From contig NC_015964.1 in NCBI RefSeq assembly GCF_000210895.1, positions 372,001 through 436,000 on the forward strand: a stretch of 64,000 nucleotides of DNA, written 5' to 3'. The translations under genes were made by a program, and so were the position numbers. This document shows positions 35,930-44,292 of the stretch, in pieces (the stretch's first letter is position 1; every line of letters starts with the position of its first letter). Under the pieces are notes generated by a model. That model searched no databases. It had not been told where the DNA came from and worked only from the letters and a program-made list of their open reading frames with translations. Origin of the DNA: Haemophilus parainfluenzae T3T1 (lineage in GTDB: Bacteria; Pseudomonadota; Gammaproteobacteria; Enterobacterales; Pasteurellaceae).

Positions 35930-36964
35930 ATGAATAAATTTACTCAACAAAAATTCCAAGCTTACATTGCAGGCGTTGCACAAGATAACGGCGAAGATGT
36001 GGCATTCGTTGCGAATGGCGGACAATTTACCGTTACTCCTACAATGCAACAAAAACTAGAAAACGCAGTGCTTGAAAGTTCCGATTTCTTGAAACGCATC
36101 AATGTGGTGCCAGTTACTGAAATGAAAGGTTCTGCATTGCGTTTGGGCGTGCTTTCACCAGTTGCAAGTCGCACAGATACCAATACCAAAGCACGTGAAA
36201 CAACGGACATCCACAACTTACAAGAAAACTTATATTCATGCGAACAAACCAACTTTGACACGCATTTAAACTATGCAACGTTAGACAGTTGGGCTAAATT
36301 CCCTGACTTTGCGACACGCATTGGCAAACTTAAAGCAGACCGCATTGCATTAGACCGTATTATGATCGGTTGGAACGGCACAAGCGTGGCTGCAACAACC
36401 AACCGTGTAACAAATCCATTGTTGCAAGACGTGAACAAAGGTTGGTTAGTTCAAATCAAAGAAAAAGCCACGCCACGTGTGATGAAGGAAGCGAAAAGCG
36501 GCACAGGCAAAATCGAAATCGGTGAAGGTAAAGAATACAAAAATCTTGATGCATTAGTTTTTGCATTAAAAGAAGATTTCATTCCTGACCAATACCGTGA
36601 CGACACAAAACTTGTGGCGATTATGGGTAGCGACTTGTTAGCGGACAAATACTTCCCGCTTATCAACCAATCAAAACCTAGCGAACAAGCAGCAGGCGAT
36701 GCTGTAATCAGTCAAAAACGTGTTGGCGGTTTACAAGCCGTAACCGTGCCATTCTTCCCTAAAGGCACTGTATTGGTGACATCACTCGACAACTTGTCAA
36801 TCTATGTGCAAGAAGATCGCATGCGTCGTCACTTAAAAGACGTGCCGGAACGCAACCGTGTGGAAGATTACTTGTCATCCAATGAAGCTTATGTAGTTGA
36901 GAACTACGAAGCCGTGGCGATGGCGGAAAACATCACCGTTCTTGATGCACCAACTCACGCGTAA
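35930..36964 (+). CDS. N: Major capsid protein (P2 gpN-like)
   Basis: A 344-residue HK97-fold coat protein. It starts 'MNKFTQQKFQAYIAGVAQDN' and contains 'DFLKRINVVPVTEMKGSALRLG' and the C-terminal 'DRMRRHLKDVPERNRVEDYL'-type stretch, all characteristic of P2 gpN. N-terminal cleavage by gpO is expected. It lies 21 bases after gpO, in the canonical O-N-M-L order. Confidence 0.94.
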   Translation: MNKFTQQKFQAYIAGVAQDNGEDVAFVANGGQFTVTPTMQQKLENAVLESSDFLKRINVVPVTEMKGSALRLGVLSPVASRTDTNTKARETTDIHNLQENLYSCEQTNFDTHLNYATLDSWAKFPDFATRIGKLKADRIALDRIMIGWNGTSVAATTNRVTNPLLQDVNKGWLVQIKEKATPRVMKEAKSGTGKIEIGEGKEYKNLDALVFALKEDFIPDQYRDDTKLVAIMGSDLLADKYFPLINQSKPSEQAAGDAVISQKRVGGLQAVTVPFFPKGTVLVTSLDNLSIYVQEDRMRRHLKDVPERNRVEDYLSSNEAYVVENYEAVAMAENITVLDAPTHA

Positions 36965-36969
36965 TCATA

Positions 36970-37620
36970 ATGCGACCAACTAAACGTCACTTTCTTGAAG
37001 TTTCTGCCGCTATCGCTAATGCGGCAGAAACCGAAGATCTAAGCGACTTCACGGAATACGAAAAAATGTGCCGTATTCTTGCGAGACATCGAAAGGATTT
37101 GAAAAACATCCAATCGACAGAACGCAAAGCCGCATTTAAAAAGCAAATTTTGCCTGACTATCTGCCATGGATTACAGGAGCGTTATCTGCCGGAACAGGC
37201 AAACAAGATAATGTCTTGATGACATGGTGCGTGTGGGCGATTGACTGCGGGGAATATCACCTTGCCTTGCAGATTGCTGATTATGCCGTATTCCATGATT
37301 TGCGTTTACCTGAACCGTTCACCAGAACACTTGGCACATTATTGGCGGAAGAATTTGCCGACCAAGCAAAAACCGCACAAGCCGCCAATCAGCCATTCGA
37401 AGTGTCGTACTTAGAGCAAGTACAACGTATCACCGCTGAATGTGACATGCCAGATGAAAGCCGTGCGCGATTGTTACGTGAATTAGGCTTGTTATTGGTT
37501 GAAAAGAACCCTGAACAAGCCTTGCAATATCTCGAACGTGCTTTAGGGTTAGATCAGAAAGTTGGCGTGAAAGGCGACATTAAAAAATTACGCAAAAAAT
37601 TAAGCAAAGCCGATGAATAA
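36970..37620 (+). CDS. M: Terminase small subunit (P2 gpM-like)
   Basis: A 216-residue terminase endonuclease subunit. It starts just five bases after gpN and shows 'LPWITGALSAGTGKQDNVLM' and 'TWCVWAIDCGEYHLAL', typical of gpM. The C-terminus 'LLVEKNPEQALQYLERALGL' is helical, TPR-like. With gpP it cuts cos and starts DNA packaging. A large hairpin follows before the next gene. Confidence 0.92.
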   Translation: MRPTKRHFLEVSAAIANAAETEDLSDFTEYEKMCRILARHRKDLKNIQSTERKAAFKKQILPDYLPWITGALSAGTGKQDNVLMTWCVWAIDCGEYHLALQIADYAVFHDLRLPEPFTRTLGTLLAEEFADQAKTAQAANQPFEVSYLEQVQRITAECDMPDESRARLLRELGLLLVEKNPEQALQYLERALGLDQKVGVKGDIKKLRKKLSKADE

Positions 37621-37650
37621 TCGGATTTGATAACGAGCAAACCACGCCAC

Positions 37651-37728
37651 GCGGGGCGGATAAAAGCGCGGTCAGGTTTCTTTACCTCTTTTCCTGATTG
37701 TTGCTCTTTATCCTCACCCCGCTTTTTT
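37651..37728 (+). terminator. Long imperfect hairpin with T tract between M and L
   Basis: GCGGGG (37651-37656) and CCCCGC (37717-37722) close a long stem that also pairs GGATAAA with TTTATCC and TCAGG with CCTGA, followed by six T. It may be a partial terminator reducing expression of L-to-S genes or an RNA-processing site. In P2 these genes share a transcript. Confidence 0.55.
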
Positions 37729-37741
37729 ATAGGTAGATTTT

Positions 37742-38248
37742 ATGTCAGACGGTGCAATCTCAATCAAACTCGCCCCCGATTATGAAATGGGCGCAGTGCA
37801 AAAACAACTGGAAGATTACGGAACAGGCGAAGATATTATTCGAAACGATGATTTTTTTCCTGATATTTCTCTTTCTGATTTTCGCAATCAATATCGTGCA
37901 GACGGCACAGTCACCGAACAACGCTTGCAAGATGCATTGATTGAAGCCATCGCCAGTGTAAATGATGAATTATCTACATTCAAAGCACAAAGCGAACATC
38001 ACTTCCTTGAACAAATCCCCGCACCATCAGTCAACGGCGAAAGCGTGTTGATTTATCGCTATAAACGCGCGGTGAACTGTTTGGCACTGGCTAACCTTTA
38101 CGAGCGTTACGCAAGCTATGACAGCACCAATGATGGCGAAAAGAAAATGGATTTACTCAAAGACAGCATCAACGAATTAAGACGAGATGCACGCTTTGCC
38201 ATTAGCGACATTATCGGCAAAAGACGGGTCGATGCGGAGTTAATTTGA
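37742..38248 (+). CDS. L: Head completion protein (P2 gpL-like)
   Basis: A 168-residue protein following M. It resembles gpL in its N-terminal 'FFPDISLSDFRNQYRADGTV' and helical 'LANLYERYASYDSTNDGEKK'. In P2, gpL seals filled heads and forms the connector with the tail. Its stop overlaps the next start (TGATG), so X is coupled to it. Confidence 0.92.
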   Translation: MSDGAISIKLAPDYEMGAVQKQLEDYGTGEDIIRNDDFFPDISLSDFRNQYRADGTVTEQRLQDALIEAIASVNDELSTFKAQSEHHFLEQIPAPSVNGESVLIYRYKRAVNCLALANLYERYASYDSTNDGEKKMDLLKDSINELRRDARFAISDIIGKRRVDAELI

Positions 38249-38457
38249 TGGAAGTTTACGCACAACAAAATGACAACTTGGACGCCATTCTTTATCGCTA
38301 TTTTGGCCGCAGTGAAGGACTTTTAGAAATTGCGTGTGAATTAAATCCGCATTTAATGGATAAACCAGTCATTCCAATCAGGACACCAGTAATATTGCCA
38401 GAAACTGACACAGAAAAGATCAGCGTGGCAAGTGACACTATACAACTTTGGAGCTGA
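38248..38457 (+). CDS. X: Tail protein X (P2 gpX-like, LysM-type)
   Basis: A 69-residue tail protein of the gpX family, recognisable by 'DNLDAILYRYFGRSEGLLE' and 'NPHLMDKPVIPIRTPVILP', a LysM-like fold. The ATG at 38248 overlaps the gpL stop by one base; a TTG one codon earlier is less likely. In P2 gpX is needed for tail assembly and sits at the tail's membrane-proximal part. Confidence 0.9.
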   Translation: MEVYAQQNDNLDAILYRYFGRSEGLLEIACELNPHLMDKPVIPIRTPVILPETDTEKISVASDTIQLWS

Positions 38458-38458
38458 T

Positions 38459-38686
38459 ATGCACGACACACCATCAAAAGCGTCTTACACATCAGGATTA
38501 TTTGCCTTCTTCATAGGACGCATTGCGGATATGTTTTCAAATGTAAATTGGGCAGACGTTGCATCAGTAACAGGTATTGTGATCGGCGTCGCAACATTCC
38601 TTGTAAATTGGTATTACAAGAAAAAAGATTTTGAATTAAAAGAAAAAGAATTAAACCAACGGAGCCGGAGCCATCACCATGATTAA
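38459..38686 (+). CDS. Phage holin
   Basis: A 75-residue protein with one or two membrane helices (residues about 38-56, 'VASVTGIVIGVATFLVNWYY') and a charged, coiled C-terminus. Position between X and the endolysin, and size, identify it as the holin that times lysis. GGAG precedes the ATG at 38459; it starts one base after the X stop and overlaps the endolysin start by eight bases. Sequence alone is not diagnostic of holin class. Confidence 0.8.
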   Translation: MHDTPSKASYTSGLFAFFIGRIADMFSNVNWADVASVTGIVIGVATFLVNWYYKKKDFELKEKELNQRSRSHHHD

Positions 38687-39197
38687 ACGAACAGCGAAAT
38701 ATGCATGCAGTGTTGTGGCGATTGTAGGATTGGCACTCTCTTTACACGGGCATGAAATTAGAACATCAGAAAAAGGCTTGCTATTGACTGGCAATGCAGA
38801 AGGATGTCAAAGAGTGCCATATAACTGCCCTGCAGATGTATTAACATTTGGGCTAGGAACCACTGATGCAGTCGAAAAAGTCATTCCACATAAAGTCTAT
38901 ACAGATGAAGAAATTGCAAATGCCTTTACAAAGGGAATTAAACAAGCCGAAAAATGTGTAAATACGTATGCAAACGGTCAAGCAATGCCGCAAGGTGCAT
39001 TTGATGCCTTAGTGTCAATTACCTTTAATGCAGGATGCGGGAACTTAAAAAACAGCACGCTTTTTAAAATGGCAAGGAAAGGATATAGCAAAGCCATGTG
39101 CGGTCAATTTGAACGATGGATTTATGCAAACGGCGTTCCACTGAAAGGCTTAATTGAAAGACGACAAAAGGAGAAAGCATTATGTTTGGGTTCTTAA
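38679..39197 (+). CDS. SAR endolysin, GH24 lysozyme (P1 Lyz-like)
   Basis: A 172-residue muramidase. The N-terminal weakly hydrophobic segment (about residues 9-22) contains Cys10 and fits a signal-arrest-release domain. The catalytic triad has the GH24 spacing Glu41-X8-Cys50-X5-Thr56, with Cys in place of the T4 Asp, as in phage P1 Lyz. Cys43 lies seven residues before Cys50. In P1 Lyz an equivalent disulfide blocks the active site until the SAR Cys swaps partners on membrane release, so the same control is likely here. Overlaps with holin and spanin genes give a compact lysis cassette. Confidence 0.92.
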   Translation: MIKRTAKYACSVVAIVGLALSLHGHEIRTSEKGLLLTGNAEGCQRVPYNCPADVLTFGLGTTDAVEKVIPHKVYTDEEIANAFTKGIKQAEKCVNTYANGQAMPQGAFDALVSITFNAGCGNLKNSTLFKMARKGYSKAMCGQFERWIYANGVPLKGLIERRQKEKALCLGS

Positions 39198-39532
39198 CGA
39201 AAAAAGAAAAATACATTTTATTGGTTGGCCCGCTCATGCTTGTGGCAATTATCCTGTTTCAAGGGTGGCAAGCTAACCACTGGCGAGCTGAAGCCGCCAA
39301 AGAAGAACAATTAAAACAACAATGGGAAGCGTCTTACATTGCCTTAAATGAAAGCGTGGATAAATTCAATGAGCAACAAAAAGCACTCACGGAAGCCGTT
39401 AATCAATTAAAAATCTCTCAAACCAAGCAAACACAGGATTTAAAAAATGCACTTAAAAAACACCAAGATTGGGCTGACACTTTTATCCCTGATGATGTTA
39501 GCGGCGTGTTCAACTACACCGAAAATCATTAA
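39182..39532 (+). CDS. i-spanin (Rz-like lysis protein)
   Basis: A 116-residue inner-membrane protein with an N-terminal anchor (about residues 12-28, 'YILLVGPLMLVAIILF') and a long periplasmic coiled coil rich in Q, E, K and A. The last third overlaps a lipoprotein gene in another frame, the classic Rz/Rz1 arrangement. With the o-spanin it should fuse inner and outer membranes in the last step of lysis. The start overlaps the endolysin stop by 16 bases. Confidence 0.85.
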   Translation: MFGFLTKKEKYILLVGPLMLVAIILFQGWQANHWRAEAAKEEQLKQQWEASYIALNESVDKFNEQQKALTEAVNQLKISQTKQTQDLKNALKKHQDWADTFIPDDVSGVFNYTENH

Positions 39533-39710
39533 ACAGCCAATTCTATGCCCGCAAGTCGCAGAATGTACACCATTTGCCGCCACAATTAAAACAAACGGGG
39601 ATTTGGCTAACGCTTATCTACAAAGCCAACAAAAGCTAAGTGTATGCATTGTTGAGAATCAAGCATTAAAGAAATGCATTGATGAATTTAATAAACAGGA
39701 AAAACAATGA
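39447..39710 (+). CDS. o-spanin lipoprotein (Rz1-like), partly nested in the Rz gene
   Basis: An 87-residue lipoprotein precursor. Residues 1-21 form a lipoprotein signal with lipobox LAAC (Cys21), followed by 'STTPKIIKQPILCPQVAECT'. The first 86 bases lie inside the i-spanin gene in the +1 frame, and the gene extends past its end. It is longer and less proline-rich than lambda Rz1. Position and lipobox together make the spanin role likely. Confidence 0.8.
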   Translation: MHLKNTKIGLTLLSLMMLAACSTTPKIIKQPILCPQVAECTPFAATIKTNGDLANAYLQSQQKLSVCIVENQALKKCIDEFNKQEKQ

Positions 39711-39922
39711 CCGATCAATTTGACCGTGCGCAAGAACTCGAACAAATGACACGTGATATTGCGTTACAAAAACACCGCACTTTTAAAGCAATCAGTGCGT
39801 TTTATTGCGAAGATTGTGACATCCCCATTCCTGAAAAACGTCGCAAATTAATTCAAGGCGTAACCCGTTGCGTGGATTGTCAGCAAAAATACGAAATGCA
39901 ACAACGGAATTTCAGAAAATGA
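39707..39922 (+). CDS. DksA/TraR-type zinc-finger protein
   Basis: A 71-residue protein with a four-cysteine finger: 'FYCEDCDIPIPEKRRK' and 'TRCVDCQQKYE' (C-X2-C and C-X2-C about 17 apart). Such small TraR/YbiI-like proteins occur in P2-like and Mu-like phages and may bind RNA polymerase's secondary channel. It overlaps the o-spanin stop and the gpR start (ATGA), so it is translated within the late operon. Confidence 0.88.
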   Translation: MTDQFDRAQELEQMTRDIALQKHRTFKAISAFYCEDCDIPIPEKRRKLIQGVTRCVDCQQKYEMQQRNFRK

Positions 39923-40401
39923 AAAAGCCAAACCAACTGCGCAAAATCCTTGAGCAAAGTCACCAAGACTTTGTGAAAAATCCCGACCGCTTACAGCTTT
40001 ATGTTGACGGCGGTCAAGTTGTTGCAACTGGCAGCACATCACTGAGCTTTGAGTATCGTTACACACTCAACATCATCATCACCGATTTTTCCTTTGATAT
40101 TGCAAGCCTCATTGTGCCGATTAATGCGTACTTACGGAAAAACCAACCTGAACTATTCGAAAATCCGCAACGCCGTGAAAACGCCTTTAAATTCCAAATG
40201 GATTACAACAATAACAACACAGCGGACGTATCTTTTGAAATCCAACTTACCGAACGAGTTGTGGCAAAACAAGTGGGCGAAAATGTGCAGATGACATACG
40301 CCACAGAGCCAACCGCACCTGAATGGGAACAGTTAGGAAAAGTGAAAGTGTATCTAGGCGAAATTACGGATGAAAATTTAATTTTTAAAGGCGGTGAATA
40401 A
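39919..40401 (+). CDS. R: Tail completion protein (P2 gpR-like)
   Basis: A 160-residue protein of the gpR family ('KPNQLRKILEQSHQDFVKNP' at the start, 'YTLNIIITDFSFDIASLIVP' in the middle). In P2 gpR and gpS finish the tail tube so it can join heads. ATG 39919 overlaps the stop of the zinc-finger gene; an upstream in-frame start would lie inside that gene and is not needed. Confidence 0.9.
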   Translation: MKKPNQLRKILEQSHQDFVKNPDRLQLYVDGGQVVATGSTSLSFEYRYTLNIIITDFSFDIASLIVPINAYLRKNQPELFENPQRRENAFKFQMDYNNNNTADVSFEIQLTERVVAKQVGENVQMTYATEPTAPEWEQLGKVKVYLGEITDENLIFKGGE

Positions 40402-40859
40402 TGGCAACGGTGGAGGAAATCCAAGCTAAACTGACCGCACTCATTAATAATCTCTCACCGCAAGCCCGTCGCCAGTTGGCCCGCAACATTGGGCAAGCTT
40501 TAAGAAAAAATCAACAAGCCCGCATCGCACGTCAAGAAAACCCAGACGGCACAGCATTTGAGCAAAGAAAACCAAGAAAAGAATTTGGCAAAAAGAAAGG
40601 CAGAATTAAACGAAAAGCCATGTTTGCAAAGTTGAGAACGGCAAGATATTTCAAAATTCAGAGTAATGCCAATGAAGTGTCGGTCGGTTTTAATGGGTCA
40701 AGCGCAATGATCGCAAAAGTGCATCAATACGGATTAATGAGCAGTCCATCAAAAACAAAAGATTTTAAAGTGCCATATGCACAGCGTGAATTGTTAGGCT
40801 TTAGCCAAAGCGATTTAGACATCATCGAAGATTTAGTCATTGAACAATTAAGTATTTAA
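40401..40859 (+). CDS. S: Tail completion/virion morphogenesis protein (P2 gpS-like)
   Basis: A 152-residue basic protein starting on the last base of the gpR stop (TAATG). It contains 'LARNIGQALRKNQQARIARQ' and 'VHQYGLMSSPSKTKDFKVPY', typical of phage virion morphogenesis (gpS) proteins. It acts with gpR in tail completion. Confidence 0.9.
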   Translation: MATVEEIQAKLTALINNLSPQARRQLARNIGQALRKNQQARIARQENPDGTAFEQRKPRKEFGKKKGRIKRKAMFAKLRTARYFKIQSNANEVSVGFNGSSAMIAKVHQYGLMSSPSKTKDFKVPYAQRELLGFSQSDLDIIEDLVIEQLSI

Positions 40860-40878
40860 ACATAAACAGCGAGCTTTT

Positions 40879-43584
40879 ATGAACAATTTGCAATTATCAG
40901 TCTTACTCAATGCCATTGATAAAATGTCTGCACCGTTGAAAAGCGCAAGCAAAAGCGTGTCTGAACTTTCAAAGAAATTGAAAGAAAATAAAAACGTGCG
41001 CGCACAATTAAGCAAAGCCGAGCGAGAAAACGAAGCGGCTATCAAAAAATATGCTGCAACGATCAACCCATTAAAAAACAAATTAAGCGCACTCAATAAT
41101 GAAGTGGCAAAAGCTAAACAAAAAGCCGACTTATACACCAATCAATTAAACAGTGCGAAAAATCCAACCGAGCAATTCAAAAATAAAGTATTGGCTGCAC
41201 AACAAGCCGTCAAAAAATTAACTGCCGAGCAAATAGCGACAGCCAATAAATTAAAGCAAACTCGCCAAGAACTCAATGCGGCGGGGCTATCATCAAAAAC
41301 ACTTGCACAACGTCAAAGTGAATTAAAAAGCAAGATGAGCGCGGCAAATCAGCAGATTAACAACCAATCCGCCGCATTGAGCAAGTTAAATGCTAAACAG
41401 GCGGCTTACAATCGCTATCGTGGAAAAGTCGATAATCTCAAAGATATTAACAGCAAAGTACAAATTGTCGGAGCGCAAGCACTTGCAGCAGGCGCGACCA
41501 TAACCGCACCTTTGGTTGGTTCCGTGCGTGATTTTATGAGCTTTGAAGATGCCATGGTTGGCGTGGCAAGACAAGTACAAGGCTTGAAAGATGACGCGGG
41601 AAATTTCACGTCTGAATTTGAACAGTGGAAATTAAATATTCAGGATCTATCAAAAGAATTGCCACTCACAACCGTGCAAATCGCAAACATGATTGAAAGT
41701 GCAGCAAGAATGGACGTGCCAAAAGAACAACTTGCAGAATTTGTGCGTTTAAATACTCAAATGGCAACAGCATTTGATGCGGCTAATCCGGATGAACTTG
41801 TCGAACAATACGGGAAAGTAACAAAAAACTTTAAACTATCCGCACAAGCATCACGCGAACTGGCTGATGCCATTAACTATCTTGATGATAATGCCATTTC
41901 TAAAGGCACGGAAATCATCGGATTTATGAACCGAGTTTCAGGGATTTCTGGCATCGCAAATATTAGTGAAAAGAACATGGCGGCTTTAGGTTCAACCTTG
42001 CAAACTGCAGGGGCGGCAGAAGAACAGTCCGCGACAGCCGTCAATGCTATCTTCACCCGCTTATCACAAGCAAGTAAGAAAAAGCCCGTTAAAAATGGCT
42101 TGGCCGCGTTAGGTTTAAGTGCAAATGCCGTTGAATTAGGCATGGTTAAAGATGCACAAGGCACTATTTTTAAAATCGTGGACGCACTCAAAAAACTGCC
42201 TGAATCAAAACGACTTGGAACCATTGCCGATTTAGTTGGCACGGAACACACAAAAACGCTCGCATTGTTAGTATCAAATACGGAAGAATGGCGCAGACAA
42301 ATTGAACTAGCCAATAGTGAAGCGGCAAAAGGCTCAATGGGGCGTGAATTTGACACGAGAATGAAAGCGTTGTCGTCTAAATGGGGCATTTTTAAAAACA
42401 GACTTTTCAATATCAATTCAGTTATTGGGGGAACCCTTGCGCCAACGCTTGAACGATTAATGGATAAAATCGGCGGCGTAATTGATCGTATTAAAAATTG
42501 GATTATTGAAAATCCAAAACTCACATCAAACATTGTGATGATTGCGGGAGCAATCGGCGGAGCATTGACGATTTTCGGGGCATTAAGCACGGTTTTAAGC
42601 TTTGTCTTATACCCTATTGCACGTTTAGGCTTGGCATTGGCAAATTTAGGCGTGCTATTGCCAAGAATTGGCGGTGCAATCGTTCGTGGATTGTTATCAC
42701 CACTTAAATTTGTGGGGCTTGCATTATCCCCTATCGGCGCCGCTATCATTGCGGCAGGCATTGCAATTTTCAAATACTGGCAACCAATCAGCTCATTCTT
42801 TAGTGGTTTTTTAAGCGGATTGCAATCAGGATTACAACCTGTCATCGACAAATTCAAACCGCTTGTCGGTTGGATTGAAAGTGCTTTTAACTGGTTCACT
42901 AACCTACTTGCACCAGTGCAAAGCACAAAAGAAGATTTAGATGCCGCCGCGAATGCCGGTAAAAAGTTCGGAGAATGGCTTGCCGCAGGCATTGATTTGG
43001 TGACAAAACCTTTGCAATGGCTGATGGATAGCATTAAGTGGGTGCTTAACAATCTGCCAACGCTTGAAGGGATTGGAAAAACAATCGACACAGCAAAACA
43101 GAAAGTATCAAATGCCACTGCAAATGCGATGAATAATAGTGCGGCTGGGAGCTATTTCATGACTGGTGCAGGATTAGATGCGCCAAATGTGAATAGATGG
43201 TCAGGCGGTTATGCGGGAAATGGCGGGAAATATGAGCCTAAAGGCATTTTCCACGGTGGTGAATACATCATGACAAAAGAAGCAACAAGCCGCCTTGGCG
43301 TTGCAACGCTGAACGCCTTAAATTACGGAAAACAAGCCTTAATTGCGGGCGGTTTAGGTATAGGACTTGCCACAGCCGCACCAATTCAGGTGGATAACAG
43401 ACCGCCAATTTCAGCCCGTCCAAGCATCAGCCAAACTATGCAACCAATGGCGGTGAATATCACCATTAATGCACAAGCTGGGCAAAATGAACGACAAATC
43501 GCCCAACTTGTCGCCGCAGAGCTTGAACGAATCAACCGACAACAACAAGCAAGAATGCGAAGTCGAATGACAGATCGGGCATAA
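40879..43584 (+). CDS. T: Tail tape-measure protein (gpT-like)
   Basis: A 901-residue protein, the largest in the prophage. Residues about 1-190 are coiled coil ('LSKAERENEAAIKKYAATIN'), residues about 200-500 form the TP901-type tape-measure core, and 540-640 hold strongly hydrophobic segments that may insert into the host membrane. The C-terminal 'YEPKGIFHGGEYIMTKEATS' stretch is typical. Length should set tail length. In P2 the T gene lies between E and U; here it directly follows S, a rearranged position. A terminator follows. Confidence 0.92.
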   Translation: MNNLQLSVLLNAIDKMSAPLKSASKSVSELSKKLKENKNVRAQLSKAERENEAAIKKYAATINPLKNKLSALNNEVAKAKQKADLYTNQLNSAKNPTEQFKNKVLAAQQAVKKLTAEQIATANKLKQTRQELNAAGLSSKTLAQRQSELKSKMSAANQQINNQSAALSKLNAKQAAYNRYRGKVDNLKDINSKVQIVGAQALAAGATITAPLVGSVRDFMSFEDAMVGVARQVQGLKDDAGNFTSEFEQWKLNIQDLSKELPLTTVQIANMIESAARMDVPKEQLAEFVRLNTQMATAFDAANPDELVEQYGKVTKNFKLSAQASRELADAINYLDDNAISKGTEIIGFMNRVSGISGIANISEKNMAALGSTLQTAGAAEEQSATAVNAIFTRLSQASKKKPVKNGLAALGLSANAVELGMVKDAQGTIFKIVDALKKLPESKRLGTIADLVGTEHTKTLALLVSNTEEWRRQIELANSEAAKGSMGREFDTRMKALSSKWGIFKNRLFNINSVIGGTLAPTLERLMDKIGGVIDRIKNWIIENPKLTSNIVMIAGAIGGALTIFGALSTVLSFVLYPIARLGLALANLGVLLPRIGGAIVRGLLSPLKFVGLALSPIGAAIIAAGIAIFKYWQPISSFFSGFLSGLQSGLQPVIDKFKPLVGWIESAFNWFTNLLAPVQSTKEDLDAAANAGKKFGEWLAAGIDLVTKPLQWLMDSIKWVLNNLPTLEGIGKTIDTAKQKVSNATANAMNNSAAGSYFMTGAGLDAPNVNRWSGGYAGNGGKYEPKGIFHGGEYIMTKEATSRLGVATLNALNYGKQALIAGGLGIGLATAAPIQVDNRPPISARPSISQTMQPMAVNITINAQAGQNERQIAQLVAAELERINRQQQARMRSRMTDRA

Positions 43585-43587
43585 AAT

Positions 43588-43609
43588 AAAAGGGCGAAAG
43601 CCCTTTTTT
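43588..43609 (+). terminator. Terminator after the tape-measure gene (duplicated module)
   Basis: AAAGGGC (43589-43595), loop GAAA, GCCCTTT (43600-43606) and T run. The hairpin and the activator site that follows recur almost unchanged at 48854-48899 in front of FI. Confidence 0.9.
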
Positions 43610-43627
43610 GTTACCCTGTTTTTCACA
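43609..43627 (+). promoter_or_regulatory. Candidate Ogr-type activator site for the V operon
   Basis: The 19-mer TGTTACCCTGTTTTTCACA has TGT-N13-ACA symmetry, with its centre 81 bases before gpV, which fits an activator bound near -55. The same sequence with one change occurs at 48876-48894. Confidence 0.55.
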
Positions 43628-43698
43628 CTCCTACACACTCGCAAAATCAAACAAACTCACCAAAAATAGGGGCAATTATTACAAGTAGAAATCCGCCC

Positions 43699-44292
43699 AT
43701 GTCAGCCGATAACAACCGCAGAATTGAAAGCATTATCCGCTTTGGCTTAATTGCCGAAGTCGATTACGCACAAGCAAAAGCACGGGTAAAGTGCGGTGAA
43801 ATATTGACGGATTTTTTACCATTTATCACTTTGCGTTCCGGAACGACAAAAACATGGTCGCCGCCAACACAAGGCGAACAATGTGTCATCTTAGCGGCAA
43901 GTGGCGAACTGACAACAGCGTGCATCATCACAGGGCTTTACACTCAAAACAGCCCAAGCCATTCAGCCGATGAACACGTGATCGAATTTGCCGATGGCGC
44001 AAAAATCACCTACAACCAAGCAAACAGCGATTTGGTTGTGACAGGAATAAAAACCGCCACTATCACCGCCGCCAATCAAATCAATATTGACTGCCCCACT
44101 GTCAATATTAAAGGCGATGTGAATATTGACGGGGATTTATCTACAACAGGCACAACCACAAGCAAGGGCGCAATTAGCACACAAGGGGCAATTTCAGCAA
44201 AAGGCGACATTAAAGGCGGAAATATTAGCTTACAAAGCCACGTTCACGTTGCACAAGGTGAAAAAGTACGAACAAGCAAGGCAACAGCATAA
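43699..44292 (+). CDS. V: Baseplate spike protein (P2 gpV-like)
   Basis: A 197-residue protein with an N-terminal OB-type domain ('RIESIIRFGLIAEVDYAQAKARV' region) and a C-terminal beta-helix of short repeats ('NIKGDVNIDGDLSTTGTTTS', 'GAISTQGAISAKGDIKGG') forming the membrane-piercing tip. The terminal 'SHVHVAQGE' may bind a metal ion, as the His pair does in P2 gpV. It is first gene of the V-W-J-I-H transcript. Confidence 0.93.
   Translation: MSADNNRRIESIIRFGLIAEVDYAQAKARVKCGEILTDFLPFITLRSGTTKTWSPPTQGEQCVILAASGELTTACIITGLYTQNSPSHSADEHVIEFADGAKITYNQANSDLVVTGIKTATITAANQINIDCPTVNIKGDVNIDGDLSTTGTTTSKGAISTQGAISAKGDIKGGNISLQSHVHVAQGEKVRTSKATA

Noticed and set aside
41877-43118. 413-codon frame on the minus strand
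   Set aside because: It is antisense to the tape-measure gene, rich in Ser/Pro/Ile in the way expected for a complementary shadow, and matches no family.
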